5,975 nucleotides of DNA, taken from contig JAAYEX010000005.1 of the NCBI GenBank assembly GCA_012728535.1, positions 1 to 5,975 of the forward strand, given 5' to 3'. Made by a program: the position numbers and the translations under genes. Shown here one piece after another: positions 1 through 3,925 of the stretch. Positions within the stretch are counted from its first letter, which is position 1; each line of letters begins with the position of its first letter. Origin of the DNA: Clostridiaceae bacterium (GTDB lineage: Bacteria; Bacillota; Clostridia; Saccharofermentanales; DTU023). Under the pieces are notes generated by a model. The model made no database searches and had not been told where the DNA came from. It worked only from the letters and a program-made list of their open reading frames with translations.

Positions 1-834
1 AAAGCCATCTTCGCCGGAAGTCGCCGGGTCATAGTAGGTGTCAGCGATGACTACACGATTACCCTCGTCTATAGGAGAAATGCCTATCCACCAATCACCG
101 GTTTCCAAATCTGCGTCAAGGAAATAGCCATCGATTGTTTCGAGAAGGTATTCGTCACCTCTTACTGTAGTCTCAACGATATCTTCCTCAGCACCTTCAA
201 GTCTGATTGACAACCTGCCATTACCTTCTTCATCAACATCGATCATCATTAAAGCATCAAATACTTCATCTTCAGTATCATCCTCCGGCTGCCAAAAACC
301 ATAATATTCGGTCAACCAGAGATAGCCATACCACTTGCCGTTCCATACAGTCTGAACCGCGGCTTCCGGCTCAGTCGGCTCAGGTTCCGGCTCATCCGGA
401 TCATCAGGCTCAGTATCCACCGGGACAACCGTCTGCGGTACAGAACCTTCCTTATACAGGGTGATCTTCATTCCTGTAGACATATAGTCGTCAATCACCA
501 TCTGCGTTCCCTTAATCACAGCTGTTAGAAAAGTATTACCCTTTTGGCTGATGGATAAAATATCTCCTTTTATGCTCCAATCAAAGCTACCTTTTTTTCC
601 ATCGGTGACGACTTTACACTTGCCTCCTTCCAGAAGCTCAATCTCAAAGCCAATTTCGAATATTTCATCCGCAGGAGATTCCTCACCAAACATCTCAACT
701 ACTGCTGCCTGCCATAATCCGAGATTCAGATCATTCGATGCAGGCGGTTTTTTATCTTTTGCGCAAGCTGCAAACAGGAGTAAGGCCATGATCATAGCCA
801 GCAGCTTCACAAAACGTCTCCTCTTAAGCTTCAT
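1..834 (-). CDS. Two-domain lipoprotein, C-terminus cut by window edge
   Basis: Predicted surface lipoprotein of unknown function; 278 residues are visible with no stop before the left edge. The start is supported by AAGGAG six bases upstream of the ATG. A basic N-terminus (KLKRRR) and a hydrophobic stretch lead to a lipobox FAAC with the lipidated Cys at residue 24. Residues about 36-130 form a first beta-rich domain that opens GLWQ, contains GGK, DGKKGS and SISQKG turns and ends ITLYKEG. An acidic, proline-rich linker (DPDEPEPEPTEPE, about 143-156) joins a second domain that opens WNGKWYGYLWL at 164 and is rich in Trp, Tyr and Asp. Both domains look like small lipocalin-like barrels, and similar Trp-rich lipoproteins are familiar from Clostridia, but no named family is certain. 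It lies 29 bp after the receiver-like gene and is probably co-transcribed with it. No catalytic motif is visible, so binding or envelope roles are guesses. Confidence 0.85.
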   Translation of the reverse strand, partial: MKLKRRRFVKLLAMIMALLLFAACAKDKKPPASNDLNLGLWQAAVVEMFGEESPADEIFEIGFEIELLEGGKCKVVTDGKKGSFDWSIKGDILSISQKGNTFLTAVIKGTQMVIDDYMSTGMKITLYKEGSVPQTVVPVDTEPDDPDEPEPEPTEPEAAVQTVWNGKWYGYLWLTEYYGFWQPEDDTEDEVFDALMMIDVDEEGNGRLSIRLEGAEEDIVETTVRGDEYLLETIDGYFLDADLETGDWWIGISPIDEGNRVVIADTYYDPATSGEDGF

Positions 835-840
835 TTGTCT

Positions 841-846
841 CTCCTT
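841..846 (-). promoter_or_regulatory. Ribosome binding site of the two-domain lipoprotein
   Basis: AAGGAG on the minus strand, six bases before the ATG at 834. It fixes the start of the lipoprotein and lies in the 29-bp gap after the receiver-like gene. That gap has no visible terminator or promoter, which supports co-transcription of the two genes. Confidence 0.75.
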
Positions 847-863
847 GCTACTTCCCAATTTTT

Positions 864-1253
864 TTAAATAAGTGATTCCAGTTTTGAGAACAAGTATTTA
901 ACACTTGTATCATAAAAAAGGAAATCATCGATTCTCTTGCTCTGTTTAGCTTGTATCGCAGCACGCCGCGATGCCACATCAGTTTCAGAGCATAAGAGCA
1001 ATTGCCTTATCTGCGGCAGATTCATTCTGATCTCGTCCGAGATTAGAAGGCATTTTTCCGCAGATTTGTAGCTACCCGATTCGGGCACTTCCAAGATTAC
1101 TATTCTAGGTCTGTATTTAATTGCGCTATCGACAGCCGACGTATAGTCAGATTCAGCTAAAAAGTCAAAGCGATCATTGGCTTTTGACTGGGCGATTATT
1201 GAATCCGAGACTATCTCCCGGCTCATAATCAATAGAACCTTTTTCTTGTCCAT
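864..1253 (-). CDS. Stand-alone degenerate (pseudo-)receiver domain protein
   Basis: A 129-residue protein with the size and layout of a CheY-like receiver and no output domain. Aligned by eye with the response regulator encoded upstream, strand 1 KVLLIMSRE matches KVLIVDDHE, RPRIVILEV matches RPDLVLMDV, LLLCSET matches IIVMSGF, and DDFLFYDTS matches DAFIFKSKS. The acidic pair is therefore M10-S11, the phospho-accepting Asp is E55 and the conserved Lys is Y114; only S89 in the Ser/Thr position remains. It should not be phosphorylated in the normal way. Glu at the acceptor can imitate phosphorylation in some receivers, so a constitutive partner-binding role is possible. The start at 1253 is chosen over an in-frame upstream start at 1325 because AGGAAGG lies nine bases before it and the extra 24 residues fit no receiver fold. 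A regulatory role in the neighbouring two-component system is inference. Confidence 0.8.
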   Translation of the reverse strand: MDKKKVLLIMSREIVSDSIIAQSKANDRFDFLAESDYTSAVDSAIKYRPRIVILEVPESGSYKSAEKCLLISDEIRMNLPQIRQLLLCSETDVASRRAAIQAKQSKRIDDFLFYDTSVKYLFSKLESLI

Positions 1254-1262
1254 GATGAACAG

Positions 1263-1269
1263 CCTTCCT
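1263..1269 (-). promoter_or_regulatory. Ribosome binding site of the pseudo-receiver gene
   Basis: AGGAAGG on the minus strand, nine bases upstream of the ATG at 1253. It decides this start against the longer reading from 1325, which has no comparable site and overlaps the region next to the hairpin. Confidence 0.7.
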
Positions 1270-1330
1270 AATAATATGCAGCTCACACTTATATGCGGCT
1301 TTTGTGCAGGAATATATCTGGACAAATTTT

Positions 1331-1360
1331 AGCGGGAAGAGCTTTCGCCATCTTCCCGCT
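1331..1360. terminator. Strong 10-bp hairpin after the small lipoprotein
   Basis: Perfect inverted repeat AGCGGGAAGA / TCTTCCCGCT (1331-1340 and 1351-1360) around a 10-base loop, starting ten bases past the small lipoprotein's stop at 1371. A run of eight T (1360-1367) follows the hairpin when read on the plus strand. Read on the minus strand, the direction of all the genes here, the hairpin is preceded by A-rich sequence and followed only by AAAATTTG. It is thus a textbook intrinsic terminator for plus-strand (antisense) transcription and a weak one for the genes. In the gene direction it may act as a partial attenuator or an RNA-stabilising 3' structure. Confidence 0.6.
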
Positions 1361-1370
1361 TTTTTTTGAG

Positions 1371-1724
1371 CTATTTTGTTTTTGTCAGGTCGTAGGCAGG
1401 ACGGAGGGGTTCATCCGAATCCATAACCAACTTGTCTCCGGAAATAGAATAATTGTAAGCAATTTCATTGTCCCAGTATGACATTTTGATCTTGACTGTG
1501 CTGTCATCAACAATAGTGTAGGTGCCGGTATCTTTAATACCGTATTCATCCTCAGTGTCACAGCCGCCTTTTCCGTCGAACTTGAAGGTAATGCCTGTCG
1601 AATCCCTCAGACCTTCCCAAGTCCCTTTCAAGGCATCTCCGCCGCCGCCGCCACAGGCAGCAAGAAGCAGTGACAAGAGCATAATCATGGACAACAATAC
1701 TACTGCAGTTCTTTTCTTAGTCAT
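1371..1724 (-). CDS. Small GTWEG-type lipoprotein
   Basis: Complete 117-residue predicted lipoprotein. A basic start (MTKKR) and a hydrophobic helix end in the lipobox LAAC with Cys24, followed by a five-glycine spacer (25-29). The mature part is about 85 residues: it opens GTWEG at 34-38 and continues with ITFKFDGKGG, DTGTYTIVD, STVKIKM and YSISGDKLVM. This succession of short strands and turns is typical of small lipocalin-like domains in clostridial lipoproteins (the DUF5640-like type, from memory). The same GxW opening and alternating strand pattern occur in the first domain of the lipoprotein at 1-834. AGGAAG (1732-1737) precedes the ATG by seven bases. The gene lies immediately behind the predicted activator site and extended -10, so it is the most likely direct target of the response regulator. 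Its ligand or partner is unknown. Confidence 0.85.
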   Translation of the reverse strand: MTKKRTAVVLLSMIMLLSLLLAACGGGGGDALKGTWEGLRDSTGITFKFDGKGGCDTEDEYGIKDTGTYTIVDDSTVKIKMSYWDNEIAYNYSISGDKLVMDSDEPLRPAYDLTKTK

Positions 1725-1731
1725 TAGTTTA

Positions 1732-1737
1732 CTTCCT
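1732..1737 (-). promoter_or_regulatory. Ribosome binding site of the small lipoprotein
   Basis: AGGAAG on the minus strand, seven bases upstream of the ATG at 1724, inside a longer purine run (AGAAAGGAAG). Confidence 0.7.
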
Positions 1738-1767
1738 TTCTAAAAGGTTCAAATTTTATCCCGCTTA

Positions 1768-1776
1768 AGATTAGCA
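1768..1776 (-). promoter_or_regulatory. Extended -10 promoter element of the small lipoprotein
   Basis: On the minus strand TGC-TAATCT forms an extended -10 (TGn plus a hexamer close to TATAAT). No acceptable -35 hexamer lies 16-18 bases upstream, which is the usual state of activator-dependent promoters. Transcription would start near 1761, leaving a leader of about 36 bases before the ATG at 1724. A competing AT-rich hexamer, TAAAAT, lies closer to the gene but also lacks a -35. The element was assigned by eye. Confidence 0.45.
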
Positions 1777-1795
1777 CGCTGCAGTTTGGCTTGCC

Positions 1796-1812
1796 CTACC
1801 CCGAACGGGTAG
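1796..1812. promoter_or_regulatory. Candidate LuxR/NarL-type operator palindrome
   Basis: Perfect inverted repeat CTACCC-CGAAC-GGGTAG with 6-bp arms and a 5-bp spacer, centred at 1804. This is about 43 bp upstream of the predicted transcription start of the small lipoprotein, the classic position for a LuxR-family activator overlapping the -35 region. The gene just upstream encodes such a regulator, which makes it the obvious candidate binder. On the plus strand the repeat is followed by TTTT, so a short hairpin is an alternative, but the stem is too small and the T-run too short for a good terminator. The link to the regulator is inference. Confidence 0.5.
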
Positions 1813-1822
1813 TTTTCACATG

Positions 1823-1848
1823 ATAGAGTTGTGAGCTCAGTCGTCTAT
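1823..1848. repeat. Interrupted dyad, possible second regulator site
   Basis: ATAGA-N4-TGAGCTCA-N4-TCTAT: the outer 5-bp arms and the inner 8-bp palindrome share one centre at 1835.5, giving 9 of 13 symmetric pairs. The centre is 31.5 bp, about three helical turns, from the centre of the CTACCC/GGGTAG palindrome, so both would face the same side of the DNA. With no loop in the inner palindrome it is more plausible as a protein site than as an RNA hairpin. It lies just past the stop of the response regulator gene. Chance symmetry cannot be excluded. Confidence 0.3.
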
Positions 1849-1864
1849 AAGAAATATTACAACT

Positions 1865-2485
1865 TCAATACCAGGGATTAATCCAACCGTTTGATATCAT
1901 GTAAAAGGCTAATTCGACGGCTTTGGAGAAACCGGTTTTGGCCAGCATATTTGATTTATGGTACTTTACCGTATTTTCACTGATGAATAATTCCTCAGCT
2001 ATCTCTTTGCTCGTCATGTGTTTGCACATCAGGCGCAGGACTTCCATTTCCCTTTCAGTCAGAGGGGCTTCCCCCTTAGGCATGGGGATGGCCTTTCCTT
2101 CAGGGAAGCATTTAGCGCCTTGCATCACGGCCCTAATAACCTCTATAAAGTAGTCAAGGCTTTTACTTTTAAAAATAAAAGCATCTGCACCGAATTCTTT
2201 TGCCCTGGGCGCATAGGTTATTTCATCAAAACCCGACATGACGATGATTTTCATGTCAGGATACTTGGTCCTTAATTCTCTGGCGGCGTTGAGACCGGAT
2301 GCTCCACCTTCTGTACAGACATCCATCAGAACCAGATCCGGACGCAGGCGCTCAGTGTAAATGTCGGCATGGGCTGCAGATGGGATACTGCCTACTACCT
2401 CAAAATTACCGGCATGCTCGAGGGCATAACTTAAAGAATCACACATAGATTCATGGTCATCGACTATAAGTACTTTATAGTTCAC
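1865..2485 (-). CDS. NarL/FixJ-family (LuxR-type HTH) response regulator
   Basis: DNA-binding response regulator of 206 residues, the usual length for the family. The receiver domain (about 3-120) carries the acidic pair D9-D10, the phospho-accepting D55 in LVLMD, S84 in IIVMSG and K106 in FIFKS, so all switch residues are present. A short linker leads to a LuxR-type helix-turn-helix (about 142-202) with the usual LTEREMEVLRL opening and the SKEIAEELFISENTVKYH recognition region. The chosen start is the GTG at 2485: it overlaps the kinase stop as GTGA and has GGAGGAG four bases upstream. A longer reading from a GTG at 2524 would put 13 unrelated residues before the receiver's first strand. 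The regulator is presumably phosphorylated by the kinase encoded just upstream. The lipoprotein promoter 140 bp downstream, with its palindrome, is a likely target (inference). Confidence 0.95.
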   Translation of the reverse strand: MNYKVLIVDDHESMCDSLSYALEHAGNFEVVGSIPSAAHADIYTERLRPDLVLMDVCTEGGASGLNAARELRTKYPDMKIIVMSGFDEITYAPRAKEFGADAFIFKSKSLDYFIEVIRAVMQGAKCFPEGKAIPMPKGEAPLTEREMEVLRLMCKHMTSKEIAEELFISENTVKYHKSNMLAKTGFSKAVELAFYMISNGWINPWY

Positions 2486-2496
2486 ATCTCTCCTCC
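2482..2496 (-). promoter_or_regulatory. GTGA stop/start overlap and ribosome binding site coupling kinase to regulator
   Basis: On the minus strand GGAGGAG (2496-2490) lies four bases before a GTG (2485-2483) whose last bases overlap the kinase stop TGA (2484-2482). This four-base overlap is the classical arrangement for translational coupling and fixes the regulator's start. An ATG directly before it belongs to the kinase frame, where it encodes the last residue. Confidence 0.8.
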
Positions 2497-3912
2497 GGGT
2501 ACTTTGACTGTTAAAGCAAAGCACTGATCAAAAACTACATCAAGTTCGCCACTATAGGGCTCCACCATATTTCTCATGGCTCCGATTCCGCCACCCTCTA
2601 TTATAGGTCGGGAAGGCAAATCACCGTTATTAATTATCATCAATTGATGACCTTCCTCTTCCCCGGTTATCTTCACGGATATTTCAGTAGCAAAACCGTG
2701 CCGCACCGCGTTGGTGACGCTCTCTTTTATTATATCAGCGAATATTCGACTTATTTTCTCGTCTGACGGCAGTTCTCCCTCCTGGTTAATACTCACACCT
2801 ATAGAGGCAAAAGCCTGGCTAAGACCATCAAGCTCTTCTTCCGGAGAAGGTGAGCTTTGTTCCGCTTTCAAATCATCAAGAATGCCCCGAGAAAGGGAGT
2901 TCAGCAAATTGTGATCTAGAGTATCTCCGTTGTGGATACTTCGTAGCAGCAAAGACAGTCGTTGACCCAACACTTCGTGTGCACGCAATTTAGCGTTTCT
3001 AACTACTCTCTCTCCACTAAGGAGCTGAAGGTTATCTATAGATTCTCTTAAATATTCTGATTTAACCTTAAGCTCCGCTTCTTGTCTTTGCAGCTCGACT
3101 GTCAGATTCCATTGGCGGGTAATATCTGTTGCTGCTAGCTGAAAGTAGTCCTTACCTTTGATCTTCAGCTTACTGAGGCTAAAGATCCACACAGTCGCAT
3201 CGGGCAGATGAAGAAGAATCTGGTCTTCGAACTCCTCTCTTTGCATACCTGGCTCCAGCTCTCCTGAAATCAGGTAATCATAAAACTCCTTTGCATTGCG
3301 CTGCAACTTCCCGCTTATAGCATTCATCAGTCGAAGCATCTGTTCATTTATCAGCAGTATGAGGCCGTCGGGCTCACTAAATAGGACAGCAGTATGTATT
3401 GAATCGATCGTGTTTTTAATTGATGAAGCTGAAATTCTGCTGCGTATTTCCTTTAGTCTCCTCAAAGAAAGAACAATGCCACGGAGTAGCAGCAGCAAAA
3501 TCGCTGCGAAAAACAGATAAGCAAAGCTTCCGGTCAATCTTGATTCCAGAAAAGGGAGCAAGGGAAAAGAAAGTATAATTATAAACAGCGAGGAAGGCTT
3601 TCTGACTATCGCGGTCAGCAGCAGCCCGGTCAAAGTGATCAGAACAAAGGCCACACTGCGTAAAACTACATATGCAATAGGAGCAATAATGGTGGTGTCA
3701 TAAGAGTGTATCATCTGTCCGTGCATAAGAGTAAAAACAACTATGGCAAACAGCACAAAAACTTCCATGATACTCTCCAGAAGCAAGCTGTAACTTCGTG
3801 GATATCTGAGTAAACTTAAAATTGTGAGTATGGTCTGAGAAAGCACACTGAATGCCAACATTAAGGTAAGAATGTATTTCAGTGCATCAGGCCAGGATAA
3901 AAACCACATCAT
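2482..3912 (-). CDS. Five-helix sensor histidine kinase (HisKA_3-like)
   Basis: Membrane histidine kinase of 476 residues, the likely phosphodonor of the LuxR-type regulator encoded after it. Five hydrophobic helices are visible (about 10-34, 47-65, 76-102, 106-121, 129-149) with no sizeable extracellular domain. A PAS-like region follows (about 165-265, ending in the typical DITR motif), then a coiled coil (about 265-300). The phospho-acceptor helix has RAHEVLGQRLSLL, with His312 matching the H of the HisKA_3 motif HDEVGQRL. The ATPase domain has an N-box (KESVTNAVRHG, Asn401) and a glycine loop (GGGIGAM, 440-446); the G1 Asp position reads Asn (INNGD, 428-431). The ATG at 3912 is chosen, one base after the preceding stop with GGTGGTGAG just upstream; an ATG at 3909 and a GTG at 3924 are alternatives. 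Lacking a large input domain, it probably takes its signal from the sensor encoded before it (inference). Confidence 0.92.
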   Translation of the reverse strand: MMWFLSWPDALKYILTLMLAFSVLSQTILTILSLLRYPRSYSLLLESIMEVFVLFAIVVFTLMHGQMIHSYDTTIIAPIAYVVLRSVAFVLITLTGLLLTAIVRKPSSLFIIILSFPLLPFLESRLTGSFAYLFFAAILLLLLRGIVLSLRRLKEIRSRISASSIKNTIDSIHTAVLFSEPDGLILLINEQMLRLMNAISGKLQRNAKEFYDYLISGELEPGMQREEFEDQILLHLPDATVWIFSLSKLKIKGKDYFQLAATDITRQWNLTVELQRQEAELKVKSEYLRESIDNLQLLSGERVVRNAKLRAHEVLGQRLSLLLRSIHNGDTLDHNLLNSLSRGILDDLKAEQSSPSPEEELDGLSQAFASIGVSINQEGELPSDEKISRIFADIIKESVTNAVRHGFATEISVKITGEEEGHQLMIINNGDLPSRPIIEGGGIGAMRNMVEPYSGELDVVFDQCFALTVKVPGGEM

Positions 3913-3925
3913 TTTACTCACCACC
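3907..3925 (-). promoter_or_regulatory. Stop/start junction coupling the sensor to the kinase
   Basis: On the minus strand the sensor stop TAA (3916-3914) is followed after one base by ATGATG (3912-3907). A Shine-Dalgarno-like GGTGGTGAG (3925-3917) is formed by the sensor's last codons. The spacing suits the first or second ATG and implies translational coupling of sensor and kinase. Confidence 0.6.

Noticed and set aside
361..420. Repeated CCGGCTCA-like units suggesting a DNA repeat
   Set aside because: They simply encode the acidic Pro/Glu linker of the lipoprotein; units are irregular.
207..871. Plus-strand open frames of 85 and 106 codons
   Set aside because: They lie antisense to the lipoprotein whose minus-strand frame has a lipobox and start site; their products are low-complexity (Ser/Pro/His-rich) shadows.
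1071..1087. A second CTACCCG…CGGG-like dyad resembling the candidate operator
   Set aside because: It lies inside the receiver-like coding sequence, the spacing differs and the outer bases do not match, so chance codon use (PESGS) explains it.
1254..1325. 24-residue N-terminal extension of the receiver-like gene from an upstream in-frame start
   Set aside because: The inner ATG at 1253 has a good AGGAAGG and begins exactly where a receiver's first strand is expected; the extension has no such site.
1254..1330. Separate promoter for the receiver-like gene
   Set aside because: TATATT and TATTAT hexamers exist on the minus strand but none has a -35 or TGn partner at proper spacing, so no call was made.
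2486..2524. Longer response regulator reading from a GTG at 2524
   Set aside because: The 13 extra residues come from kinase-coding sequence in another frame; the GTG at 2485 with GGAGGAG and the GTGA overlap explains the start.
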